From Stropharia rugosoannulata (taxonomy: Eukaryota > Basidiomycota > Agaricomycetes > Agaricales > Strophariaceae), in contig JANCIK010000006.1 in the NCBI GenBank assembly GCA_028532985.1, positions 1,798,001 to 1,862,000 of the forward strand: DNA of 64,000 nucleotides. The letters are read 5' to 3'. Below, piece after piece: positions 12,056-23,736 of the stretch (positions are counted from its first letter, which is position 1; each line of letters begins with the position of its first letter). The position numbers and the translations under genes are program-made. Below the pieces are notes generated by a model. That model was not told where the DNA came from. It saw only the letters and a list, made by a program, of their open reading frames with translations, and did not search any database.

Positions 12056-14477
12056 ATGTGTTACCGTGCGCTTGCGATCTCTGACCCGAACCCCCATTTC
12101 AAACAGATGCTGGTCCGTAAATCTGAAGGCTCGTTACTTGCAGTCATGTGTAACACACATCGCCAAATGGTTAGACCCCACAGGCCCCGTCCTCTCCACT
12201 GGAAAGCTTCTGCTCCGGAGCCCTTGCCATCTACGCTGACATTTGCGGGCCAGCACAGTCTTCCAAAGCTTCCTGTTCCGTCACTTGAGGACACGGTTGT
12301 TCGTCTAAAAGAGTCGCTGAAACCCATTGCTTGGTCTGAGGCTGAATTTAATACCGTGTCAAACAAAATTGACGCCTTCGCGTCTGGCAAAGGGCCTGAA
12401 TTACAAGATCTACTGTTGCAACGGGCATCGGAACGTCCGCATTGGCTAGAAGAATGGTGGGATGACACAGCGTATATGGGATATAGGGATTCGGTCTGTC
12501 GTAAATAAGAAATCCTAACTAACCGCTTATGCACAATGGACAGGTTGTCGTTAATGTATCCTACTACTGTACGTACTGGCGGAGCAATTGCCTTGTATGA
12601 TTTTAACTCTACCAAAACATAGATGGTTTCGACAAACAGCCTCCTCACTTATCACAAACTCCTGCTGGAAGGGCAGCCGCAATAGCTAGAGCAGCTTTGA
12701 TTTTCCGACAAAAGCTTAAACAAGGCCTTGTCACACCAGAGGCCACGAAGGAAGGTCCTATATGCATGGACACCTATAGGTGTGTTTTATGTTGCGTAGA
12801 CATCACAGCAACCTCTTGAATATTTCTAGATGGATGTTCGATGCTTGCAGAGTGCCGGGCGATGGGTTGGATTGGAGCGTATCCTACGCAAAGCTAGGCG
12901 ACCAAGGAAACAGCGGCCATATTGTTGTCATTAGAAAGAACAGATTCTGGAAAATTGATACCTTCCACAATGGAAGAATATTAACAACTGACGAACTAGA
13001 AAGGTACTGATTATCATCATTAACTCCGAAGAGCTGTCTTTGTTAACCGAGGTCCAGACAAATACAACATATCTATGATAACAGCCTTGAGGAATATCCG
13101 GGTGTCGGGGTGCTGAGTTCTTCTAACAGGGATGTATGGTACAAAGTGAGTTTTCCTCACTAGGTACACTAACAGGAACCAACAAATATTTCAAGGACTA
13201 TAATGAATTGACCTCAAGCGCCCACAACGCTGAAATTGTTACCGCCATCCACTCTTCTGCATTCATCATCTCTTTGGAATCCGCTCGACCTAAAGATGCC
13301 ATAAGTCATAGTCGCACTCTGTGGCACGGCGAGGTTTTGGGCGGCGTGCCAGTCGGATTAAGGAATCGTTGGGTTGACAAACCTCTTCAATTCGTCGTGT
13401 TCGACAACGCTACTTCTGGTTTAATGGGCGAACATTCTGTCATGGACGGGACGCCAACTGCACGTATGTGCGATGAGATCCTCGATATGCTATGTGACCC
13501 AGGTTTCGATCACGGAACGGCCGCAAGTAAAGACTCTGTGGTGCCTGTGACTCTGGACTTCGAAATTACGCCGCAGATATCTAAATCTATTGAAATTGCA
13601 GATAAAGCAGCCGCCGAACTTGCAGACAGCCAGGAACTAGGGTTCATGAGGACATCTTACGGTAAAAACGCCATTAAAGCATTCTCAGTTTCTCCAGATT
13701 CATGGGCTCAGATGATCATCCAACTTGCCTATAAGCGATTAAGAGGACCGGAAAAGCGGACGGGAGGCACCTACGAAGCCGCTTCAACGCGCAAATACTT
13801 CAAGGGACGCACAGAAGCGATTCGGGTTGTGACTACTGAAGCAGACAAATGGGTAGAAAGCATGGATGACCTCAAATCGACTAACGCCGTTCGTAAAGCT
13901 CTCTTTGACCAGGCTACCAAGAAACACGTCAATCTGGCCAAGCTGGGTGGCAGTGGGCAAGGAGTCGATCGCCATTTGTTCGGTAAGCCATCAGGGTAGT
14001 AACGATAAATACTTTCCCTAACGGTCTTAATCAGGGTTGAAGAAACTGATTCAAGAGGGCGAGTCGCTTCCGGAACTGTACAGCGACCCTGTATTTGTCA
14101 GGTCTTCTAATTGGGTTCTAAGCACATCAGCTATTTTCTCCAAGCACTTCCCGGTGTACGGCTGGGGCGAGGTAAGGCTTATTTTCACTTGAAAACGTTG
14201 TCATCGATGTTCTTACTGTTATATAGGTCATACCAGATGGCTTTGGTGTGGCATACATGACCGGCTTTGAAGGTGATGCTTGCCACAATAGTTTGATGCT
14301 GGAAATTACAAACTAACAACAAAAAACGTACTAGACTATCTGCAATATACCGTTACCTCCCGCAAGGAAATGCCCAACGCACAATTTGTGAAGGAACTTG
14401 AGAAGGCTGCTGACGATATTTATAACCTGCACAAAAACATAGCAGACAGCCATACTCAGCAAAACGCGAAATTATAA
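12056..14477 (+). CDS. CAT2: Carnitine O-acetyltransferase with C-terminal peroxisomal signal
   Basis: Choline/carnitine acyltransferase family; it moves acetyl groups between CoA and carnitine so that acetyl units can cross peroxisomal and mitochondrial membranes. Nine exons (12056-12493, 12544-12568, 12623-12779, 12830-13003, 13058-13145, 13196-13982, 14035-14171, 14227-14272, 14335-14477) join to an open frame of 664 aa. The N-terminal signature LPKLPVPSLEDTVVRLKESL, the PICMDTYRWMFD segment and the catalytic histidine motif GEHSVMDGTP are present. The last residues are QNAKL, a PTS1-type signal. There are two in-frame ATGs: 12056 (extended form) and 12167 (627 aa, CCAAATGG context). The shorter start aligns better with the family, and the extra 37 residues do not look like a strong mitochondrial presequence. 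Family assignment is firm; the start is open. Confidence 0.93.
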
Positions 14478-14723
14478 CCGGCTTTCATCAAACTGCAAAC
14501 CAAGCGCGTAACTGCAATGATATACATAATTAAATGTCGCCGATCATAGAAAAACAGTTCAATTTGTAGCTTCTCCGCTTACCTAGTTGGAATCTGGAAA
14601 GATATAATTTTTATGGTAGAAGCGAGGCAGCAGACGACATAAATTTCATATGTACAGTAAAATTGGGCTCTATAGGAAGAATGTCTTTCTACTTGTTTCC
14701 AGCTCCGGCTAAATAAATCCCTA

Positions 14724-16015
14724 TTAGCGATGTCTCAAACCGAGGGGAGAAGCACGCACCTTCCATTGCCAAATGAGCTCATCCTGGTTGGGAGGAACAG
14801 TTTTAGATGTCGTCGTGGAGCTGGTGTCCAATTGCTCCTCTGGTGCTGTGTCCTCAGGAAGTTGCGGTAATTCGTTCAGCTCCAGCGGCTTGGCTGCTTG
14901 GCCGTAATTAAAGACAGCAGGAATACCCTTTTTCAATGAGCGTAACTTGAGGGTAAATCTAGGACCTATTTCCTGCAGAGCTACTTTTTCCGTAGTGCGG
15001 AATGCGTAGCTACGAGTAGGCAAGAAACACTGAGTTGGTTAGAGTGTAGGTGCCTGCCAAGTATACTTACCGATGGCGCCTGAAAAACAAGAAATCTCGC
15101 TGATTATGCAAAGTCACCACTTGTCGACCTTGAAATTCAGGCAATTGGGGGAACGTAGTCTGAAACATTCTGCCAACAGCGTGACCAAGCCGCGTAACGA
15201 AACCATTCAGCACAAGTTCAGGAAAGTGAGGCGTTGCTCGTGCATGACCCTAATTTAAATTTAACGGTGAGGTATTTAAGAGGTGTTCCTGAGATGGAGG
15301 TGTACATACAAAGATATCTTTTGTCAGTTCCACTGAGGTCAGTTTGAAGTATGCCGTTGGACCACTTGGAAGATGCACGAGCGTGACAGCATCTGAGCCT
15401 GATGAGTTAGAGAAAAAAGTGACGACGAAAACACTGACTTGCTTTCTTCATATCCTCGTTTACGACGCACAGGTGCTTGTAGCCCCGATCAGCAGCCCAC
15501 CCGGCTATACGCCCAATCTCAAAACCTTTGCCCCTTTTCCGCCGTATGAACTCAGCTCCAGGAAACACGCCCACCAGTTCATCGCAGAACTCATACGTTG
15601 ACTTTGAAGCCTTGGGACTCGTAGTAATCAAGATTTTTGGGGGGACAGTGGGGTCATCCGTGGAAGTGAAGTATGATGCAAAGGGATCGTTGTCCATATC
15701 AGCCTCAGAGGCTTCCCCAAAAGAAGTTGAGGCGGATGGATCAGCAGTGAGTATTGAGGGTTCAAACTCTCGCATATTATCGAGGGTTCGAGGAACATTT
15801 TCGGCCAATCGTTTCTACCAGCCAGTTGAGTGTCAAAAGGAGACGATTTCGAAGCGACGAACCTTTTTCAATGCTGGGTCATTTGCTTCTAGTTTCGCTT
15901 GAGCCAATCTTTTCTGAAGTTTCTGCTGGTTCTTTGCCTTCTTCGATTTTCGGCTAATTTCTTCTCTTTTTACTTTGTTTTTTATGGACGATGGTTCAAA
16001 GCGAGTAGGAGGCAT
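14724..16015 (-). CDS. RPF1: RPF1, Brix-domain 60S ribosome biogenesis factor
   Basis: Nucleolar Brix-family protein needed for large-subunit rRNA processing. The first exon encodes a Lys-rich N-terminus ([19 protein letters not shown]). A splice then brings in [16 protein letters not shown], a family hallmark. The Brix core follows with [33 protein letters not shown] and VVNEDMKKA. Next come [20 protein letters not shown] and [20 protein letters not shown], then the C-terminal exon with [20 protein letters not shown]. Four or more exons are visible on the minus strand. The very C-terminus is uncertain: the frame runs past IWQWK to a stop at 14724, but an intron after WQWK is possible and would shift the end downstream. 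It is convergent with the carnitine acetyltransferase gene. Confidence 0.93.
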
Positions 16016-16223
16016 GATCGAAGATGCACTAAAAGGGTAGGTCGAAGCCTTGGGAAAGCCTCAGTATGATTTCAATTTGCTCGGGCCGCGATGTCTAGTT
16101 GTCGGAGTGCAAAAATAGGCCGCTCTCCGGAACTACTTTCTTTAACAAACTTTATCTTTGCTTTATCTACGTACCGTTGTTTATTGTCTCAACTGTACTT
16201 TAAGTCTAAAGAAGTCTAAAAAG

Positions 16224-17244
16224 ATGTCCAAAGTGCTTCCATCTAAAAATGAAGAGTACGGAACGAAGGAATATTGGTGCGTTTCCTGGGAATGGCTGCG
16301 CAGTTGTCGGGCTCAAGACTGTTCATAAAATCTTCTGGGTGTCAAGGGATCACCGATATACAGAGTGAACCATTCGTCTTTCACAACAGCGATTTCATTA
16401 CTGAGTGCCGAACGAAGAGAATTTAATGGGGAGACTTTCGACTGGTTCAAATCATATGCTGACCTGGCAGAGTACTTGCATGCTCTTATCCCGAAGAACT
16501 CTTCCAAGATTTTAATGTTGGGATGCGGAAATTCGAAGCTTTCCCAAGACGTACGTGACATTCCATTGGTACTAGGGACTTATTAGGAGCTAGGTTAAAA
16601 GCTATGGGAAGATGGCTATCAGAACGTTGTGAACATCGATGTGAGACTCTCTACTGTTTAAATCCTCCGTACGCCTCAAATCGCCCCTTTACTATTTAGT
16701 ACTCCAAGGTGGTCATCAACCAAATGAAAGCGATACATAACGTTAGCCGTCCAGAAATGGAATGTGAGGATATTAGTTACTTTTCATCATCTCAATCCCA
16801 TTATGACTGATTTAGGGCACGAGATGGACGTTAGACGCTTGTCGTTCGACGATAATTCTTTCGATGTAGCTATCGACAAAGGTACTATGGATGCCATGAT
16901 GACGGCAAAGGGAGACGTATGGGTAAGTGACTGTAAGTGACTTGTAGATTGCGAGTATCGTGACATAACGGCTTGCAGGATCCTCCACAACAAGTTATTG
17001 ACGATTGTACAAAAGAAGTGGATGAAACCCTGAGGTGATTTCATATCTCATGACTTTTACATCCTTTTACATTAGACCTAGAGTTCTCCGTCCCGGAGGG
17101 ATTTTCATTTATTTGACCTTCGGTCAACCACATTTTCGCCGCCGCTATCTCCAAAGAGCGGGATCGTCTTTGGAAATTAAGCAACTGGGCGAGGCATTCC
17201 ATTATTATCTATACATAGTACGTAAACAGACAGACAAACCTTGA
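16224..17244 (+). CDS. METTL13/EEF1AKMT4-like SAM-dependent methyltransferase
   Basis: A class I Rossmann-fold methyltransferase resembling the family that methylates elongation factor 1A lysines (EEF1AKMT4, METTL13 N-terminal domain). The spliced start reads MSKVLPSKNEEYGTKEYW, then a tiny 18-nt exon (16347-16364) gives DHRYTE, then EEFNGETFDWFKSYADL. Motif I is ILMLGCGNSKLS. The acidic motif II is NVVNIDYSKVV. The family signature SFDVAIDKGTMDAMM and the post-I VLRPGGIFIYLTFGQPHFRR are present. The product is about 230 aa, typical of single-domain members. It ends 23 bp from the stop of the opposite-strand NDUFAF7-like gene, so the transcripts must overlap. Substrate is inferred from family resemblance only. 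Confidence 0.88.
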
Positions 17245-17267
17245 AGTACGAATGGACTACCTGTGGG

Positions 17268-19006
17268 TCAGAATAGGAACTTGACATTCTTGTAGAAATC
17301 AAGTATCGGGTTCTCGCCATTTCGGAGTTGGGTTTGAGGCAGTTCCGCATATGTCTCCAGGAACTGCGAATGAGAGAAAACGCTACTTTTCCGCTCTCCA
17401 ACAGGCAACCCACTTGCAGATGTCACGCCGTCTATTGGCCTTCTCCTGGCATTTGCCTGAGAGGAGGAGAAAAATTGGGAACCGATAGCAAAAGATGATG
17501 GGGTTGACATCAGAGGAATAACGCATGCTTGGCTAGAATCCGCATTAGACGGAATTGACGGCAAAGGGGGTTGATCCAGGATTAGTTCATACATGTCGCG
17601 CAGATGATCGAAGTTTGTGGGGAAGAATATGTCAAAATAGCCTTGTTTGACTAGTAGGGTGGTGCACGGAACAGTGACATTCTGGAACCGCGTTTGCACA
17701 ACGGGTGCATTTACGCCTTCAATGGTATCTGGCAAGGTGGCGAAATCGGATAGTAGGAGTCGGTGCCGAGGAAAATAGTTGCGCAAAGTCCGTAATAAGC
17801 TTAGAAGACGCGTTGGAATATATTCCGCGGCTGAAAGATTCGGAGCTAAAGGCATTTTTGTGTATAGGTCTCGTAGCTTTTTCGATCGCAGCAGTAATTT
17901 GTTGATTGGGGGAGTGTGAGAAAGCATACGTCGCACTTCCAGATACGAGGTGATGAGCGGATCGGTAGCTGGAGTGTATATTATGTCGAAGTCCCCATTC
18001 TTGTCAATAGTAACAAGTCCTTGATAGGGCGTCAGAGTGCGAAGGTCATAGCGAACAATGTCTTGAGCAAAATTATCCTGTAAGCATATATTGCCGTGAA
18101 TAAAGGTTACCGGAAACAGAGTAAATAACAGGCTTACAATTACTTCCATCGCCACAAAGAAACAAGGCGCAGGTTCTGCAACATTCCACTGAAAAATGCT
18201 CTTATGCGTAATATTCACACAAGGATGAACTTTTCGCAGTTTCTTTCGTTGAATTTTGGCTAAACTTGCGCTGATCTCAATTATGTTATAACGTGTCCGT
18301 TCATATACTTCAGGATACTCTTCCTCTAGTAGATTGAGCACGTCCATTGCGAGAGTACCATTTCCAGCCCCAATTTCATATATCACGAAATCTTCATACG
18401 GAAAGTATTTCAACAAATACTCGGAAACCAGGCAACGTCCAACGGCGCGTCCATACCATGGCTGAGTGATATGTGAGGGACGTCTTAAGAAACCAATAAC
18501 TGAAACCATACCTTAAACAATTCCGTTGGGGTATGCCATAATTGTCTGCCAGGTCCATTATAGCTATCCAACCCATATGCCGCGTATTTTGCAGCAACTT
18601 CTTCCTGAAATTCGGCTGAATCGCGTAACTGGGTAAAATTCAGAATCGTATCTTGGGCATTGAAAATTGTTGCTTGTTTGGGAAAATAGCCATAGTTTGG
18701 ATTGTATAGTGAGTCCTCAATGAAATCCCGAACCAACATTTTGACTCCGTGTGGCGGCTTTCTTTCTTTCTCCAATGCATTCGCGTCGACTAAGCGTAAT
18801 GTTTCATACTCTTCACTAATTTTGTTGTCAAAGGGATCTGGATTATAATTCCATTTGTCCTTTGGTTCATCTGGCACAGGCTTAGAGCTGCGGGATTGAA
18901 TATATGCTCTTGAACAAGAAGAAAAGAAGTGTCGAGGTCTGGTCGGAAGTGTTCCTCTAACTTGGGCGACGTTCAACAAACATCGTGTCGCAGAGCTCAC
19001 TGTCAT
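17268..19006 (-). CDS. NDUFAF7: NDUFAF7/MidA-type mitochondrial methyltransferase (DUF185)
   Basis: In animals NDUFAF7 methylates an arginine of complex I subunit NDUFS2 and is needed for complex I assembly. The first exon (18512-19006) starts with a Ser/Arg-rich stretch lacking acids (MTVSSATRCLLNVAQVRG), a plausible mitochondrial presequence, followed by MLVRDFIEDSLYNPNYGYFP, the family start. A clean splice joins LWHTPTELFK to PWYGRAVGRCLVSEYLLKYF. The SAM-binding motif is YEIGAGNGTLAMDVLNLL. The middle contains NITHKSIFQWNV, and a further intron follows FVAMEV before DNFAQDIVRYDL. The end reads NPILDFYKNVKFLF. The order of motifs matches DUF185 proteins. Its presence fits a fungus with respiratory complex I. 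Confidence 0.9.
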
Positions 19007-19269
19007 GGAACATCCAAAAAAAATCGGTTTCGCGGAGAGGCTTTGACTTAAGAAACAGAAGGCTCGAGTACTTCTGGCCGATGTTGCGAAGGCGGGTACT
19101 AGTGGTAACCTTGTGGTAACCTGTTAGTTTCAAAGTTAGTGAGGATGGACTCTGTTTGACATCATTACGTTCACGTGCCTTATCCCTGTTAATTCTCTAC
19201 TGCGTACTCTTCCTGTTTTTTTTCTTTGTTTTTTGATAACCTGTTCTATAGGTCAAAATTCGCTCAAGA

Positions 19270-22200
19270 ATGGAAGCGACTGAAAGGCTCGTGCAAACGT
19301 GGATGGTTTCCGGCCGAGATGAAGAAATGAGTCAAATTGTTTCAGGCATGCTATAGCCATTAAATTAAAGTCTTGGACCTAGACCTAGGATTAACTATAT
19401 GGCATTGACAGACATTTCAAGCGACAAAACAACTCTGGTTAAAGTCGTCAAAAGTCTAGGAGAATATTTAACATCTGAGGAAAGCCACACTTTAGAAAAA
19501 GGTAAGTGCTGGATCCATGTAAAACGATCGGTTCTAAGCCGTAGGTCCCTCAATCAGGTGTAGAACTACTGGCATTGGTAGTTACCCGCTCCCCCGAGGA
19601 GAAACTTAATCGGCAGTCAGGTATATGCATTCAGTCTTTGCAGTTTGTAGTGTTCAATGTGGCCCAGTTAGAGTGCTTTCAGCCTTTTTCATTGGAAAAT
19701 TGGGGGACCCAGCGACCATTAAGCCTGCATTGACTGGATTGTCAAGTTTAGCAAAATTGAAATCATTGGCTCCTACCGAAGTGACAAGCATAACTGAAGG
19801 GTGATTACTTGATGCATACGACGGTTCTGTATCAAGAATTCAACTGTTGAAAGTATAGACTATTCCAACATGTCAAGATGAAAGCAATAGTGCAGGATGT
19901 TAGATTCAAAGTTTTCACTATCTTCGATTCTTTTATGGCTTATCATCGCGAAGGTAAGTTCTAATTTTGAGGATTAGATGTTTTGTCAATGACCATTTTC
20001 AGTTCTGAAATCAATGAATTCTCAGTTCATACTTGGGTATATAAGCCTTGCCGACGGAGAGAAGGATCCCAGAAACTTAATGGTGGCATTTGCTATTGCT
20101 AGAGTCATTATCATCGATTTTGATATCTCGGACTATGTCGAAGTAAGTGCTTCTTCAGTCTTTTTAGACTAATAATAATCAACGATCTCAGTCTATGTTC
20201 AATATCTTGTTCTGTTATTTTCCCATTACCTTCCGACCACCACCAAATGATAAATATGGAATTGCAACTATAGACTTGAGATTGTCACTTCGGTTCGTAT
20301 AGTTTATGTCATCCAGTAGTCCTTATGAATGACTTCTGCCTAAAGAAAGTGTTTAGGAGCAACACCAGCCTTCGGTCCCCTGGCAATACCGGTATTCCTC
20401 GAGAAATTATCGGCTGGTTCTCGTGCCACTAAGGTGCGATTTTGATGGTAGAACACAGTCTGTATATCTTAACTCGTTCTTTCTTAGAAAGATACGCTAC
20501 AAACCTTGAGCGAGTGCCTACCGGTTTATGGTTCAGCTTTGGCAAGAATATCAGCGCGAAAGCTGTGGAATGCTCTGAAGTTGGAAGTAGGTTATTAGTG
20601 TAATTGCAAGGGGTCCTATTTGCTTATGATTTGTTTCAGATATTCCAGCCTGTAGATGCCGAAACGATGGAGGAAGCATTAAGAGCAACTCACGTCCTTA
20701 TTCAAACGATTTATCTGGACGAAGAGGGCGCGGTAGAAACACATGAAGATGTGCAAGGTCTAGCCAGATACATATGCGAAGAAAGCCTGAACATCCTGAA
20801 AGAACCGGAAAAGAATCAAGCACGTCCAGCTACGAGGGTTCTCTGCACCTTCTTGTCAACCACTCGTAAGATTATCTGTTTGTTTCCTTCAATCAATACA
20901 CTTACATCTTATTGAAGCATCTATTGCCCACTATACGATCTCTCAAGCTGTTCCTCATTTTTGCCGTCTTTTTCATAATCCTGACGAAATTTCGTCTCGA
21001 CCTGCAACTTTAATTTTGCTTGCAGATCTTTTAAACGCTGTCAACAACTGCATGGTCCTGGATAACGTGCATATATCTGAATCCATCGAGTCACATAGAG
21101 ATGAAATTTTAGGCGTTTTAACCGTTGGTTTGTCTACCACGTCTACACGTAACATGGCCTTAGCTGGGCTTAAAGCTGTCGCTTCGGCAAGAAATTTCCT
21201 TTCGGAAGACGAACTGCTCTTTATTGCTCATAAGATTAATCAAATCATTGAAGAAAATGCCTATGAGCTTGGGAACCACAGGTAGGCATCAGCTATTAGT
21301 TGGATAGGTTCTTCCTGATTGCTTCACTGTAGTGATAGCGTTCTGGAGGTCTTAACCGCCATTAGCGCTTATAACCCTCGAGTTGTTTCTGAGCAGACAC
21401 TCCCTCTTCTTTTCAGTTCACTCCCTGACAAAGCTCCATCACGACAGGCTGCAAACAAGCGTACCGAGATTTGGCAAACACTGACCGCACTTCAGAGTTT
21501 GTGTGTTCACCAGGAACTCTTTGAAAGTCTTGTGATCCGCTTGACAACAAAGCTTGACATTTTGTGTTTCCCCATTCAAGCGCAAGTAGAAACAGACCTG
21601 TCTGATCCGGAGCCCACTGCAGCATATGTACATATGATTCTCAAGACGCTAGAAGAGGTATTGGTTGTCAAAGCGGCGAAAAAGCATACAGACATTCCCA
21701 AGTACATTGATCGATTAGTCCCTCAACTCTTTAATCTCTTTATTGCATCCACTTTTGAACCGTCTAAAGGTGCTCGAGTAGCAATGGATACTCGCGTCAT
21801 TGAGGTGGCAGCAAAAGTAATTACAATTATTGTGCAATCTTTATCCATCCAGTGGGTAATCCACCTGATTTCTGGCGGACACTCTGCTCATATAATCGCT
21901 ACCTCCAGGAGACAACAGACGTATTCAATCGGTCTATGGAAAGCTATATCTACAGGAAATTTCGAGGATATTGCATCTGGGTTCCAGAAAATACAGTATG
22001 GACATGCAGCACCTATCCTTGAGGTACGCGCAAGCCAATTAGGGCAGATTGCGTACTTAGTGCGTTTTAGAATTCCAATGGTCCTGAAAAGCGAAACCTC
22101 CTGGCTTTGTTGGCAGCTGTGATTATCGCCCTTCACAAGGAGGTAAAGTATGGTCAGCTAAGCAGCAAGTTGTGTCTGACTTAATTGAGGAAGGCGGTGC

Positions 22201-23496
22201 CAGTGCTGGACATTTCTTCGCATTTTATGGACAGGCTTCTCAACTGGGTTCTCGATACTGCCCATAATGATCTCCAAAGGCACTCCGCATTGCATATAGT
22301 TGCTTCAATCCTTAACAAACATGCCAACCGTGAGTCAAAACCAAATAGAATATACATAGGTTACATACTCATATAGACGGTTTTATCAGAATTGGACGAA
22401 TTCCTGTCTGAAAAACTTCTTGCATTCTGGCCAACGAAAATCGTGAACGAATTTTATCCATTAGAAAAGCGACTGTGGTCAATTAGGGCTTGGGTGTGGG
22501 TGCGTGCGACTATTCAACGGGAGAACTCCTGCTTCTTACAATCGGATCCTTCAGATAACAAAGGCTTTGGTTGTATGCAAGCATCCACTTTCGATGACGT
22601 TTACGGAGCGAATATATGAAGTCTTCGAAGACGAATTAATTGGGTGGGAGGCGGCCAAGGCTATTGGAGAAATTGTTACTCCAGATGCAGTTCTCACCAA
22701 GGCCAACCACGCAAGAACCAAGGTGCGTGTTATCATCGTTACCTGTCACAGGATGTCCATAACAATTTTTTTAGGTTCTTTCTGTTCAAAAACATGTTGA
22801 GGCTACCCTGCCCAAGTTTATCGCATTCGCAGGGGATAGCAGCCGTATGTTTTCCTTTTCTTTTGCGCTAGGAAGTGTTTAAATTCTTGAATAGAACCGA
22901 AACGGCAGACCGCAGCACTCGTAGCACTGACTTCAATGATTAAGGTCATACCGCGAGCCACCTATGCAGATCAAATGGCTTCGGTAAGTGATGTTAAAAA
23001 AAGTTTGGTGTGCAACTACTAACGTATAGCTGTCAGCTAATTCCTCTGCTCTTGCGTGGTCTTGACCTGCCTGATGTCGACATCCGGAGCAATGTGATAG
23101 ACACCCTTTTGGCTGCGGCAGAGGGTGACTCCCCTGATAGCAGCTTAATAACGGTGCATAGTCCCAAGTTGGTCAGTTATATGCTCAAGAATAGCAAGAT
23201 AATGGAAATGACACCGACGGTGCGATATAAGCCTGCATCTGGGCAGTTCCAATAACGAATTTGAATTTACAGAAAGTACGTATTGCGGCTTTGCGTTATC
23301 TGGCAGTTCTGCCAGGCGTCATACGCTACGATGTCCTTCATCCCTACAAAGCAGTAGTTTTGCGAGAGTTGGCCGAGGTACTGGATGACCCTAAGAAGTC
23401 TGTTCGCAAGGAAGCTGTTGATGCAAGGTAGGTTGTCTATTTCTCTCCGCTGAATGTTTCTTTCTTTCTTACTTGGCCTTAAGGACAAAATGGTAA
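19270..23496 (+). CDS. MMS19: MMS19/MET18, cytosolic Fe-S targeting HEAT-repeat protein
   Basis: Scaffold of the cytosolic iron-sulfur targeting complex that delivers Fe-S clusters to DNA polymerases and helicases such as XPD. Start MEATERLVQTWMVSGRDEEM, then ISSDKTTLVKVVKSLGEYL and KGVELLALVVTRSPEEKLN. The N-terminal domain continues with VLSAFFIGKLGDPATIKPAL, LFQHVKMKAIVQDVRFKVFT and ATPAFGPLAIPVFLEKLSAG. HEAT repeats run through the rest, and the C-terminal domain ends KSVRKEAVDARTKW just before the stop at 23494-23496. The gene has many short introns (about 18) that fragment it into small open frames. The first intron appears to use a GC donor (19346-19411). Middle exons 21000-22900 are certain in content but approximate at borders. 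Confidence 0.92.
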
Positions 23497-23736
23497 GATG
23501 GATTGGATTTCGATCATTTATCGCGCTCGTGCTAATCATCTTCAGGTTCAAATACAAAGGATAAATACACAGGGAGTAAGTAGCACTTGGACATGACATG
23601 TAACGATAAAATTCATTCTAGTTGGTTGTGTCACTTGTAGTTATGAGTATGGTACACTACGGCAAACTATTAGGCCAATACTTGGTAGAGATAATGCAAA
23701 AATGTAGAAGTGGATATTTCAGTAGTCGATAGAGGT

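Noticed and set aside
12061..12648. 195-codon frame antisense to the carnitine acetyltransferase N-terminus
   Set aside because: Shadow of the first exon; it crosses two confirmed introns without any signal of its own.
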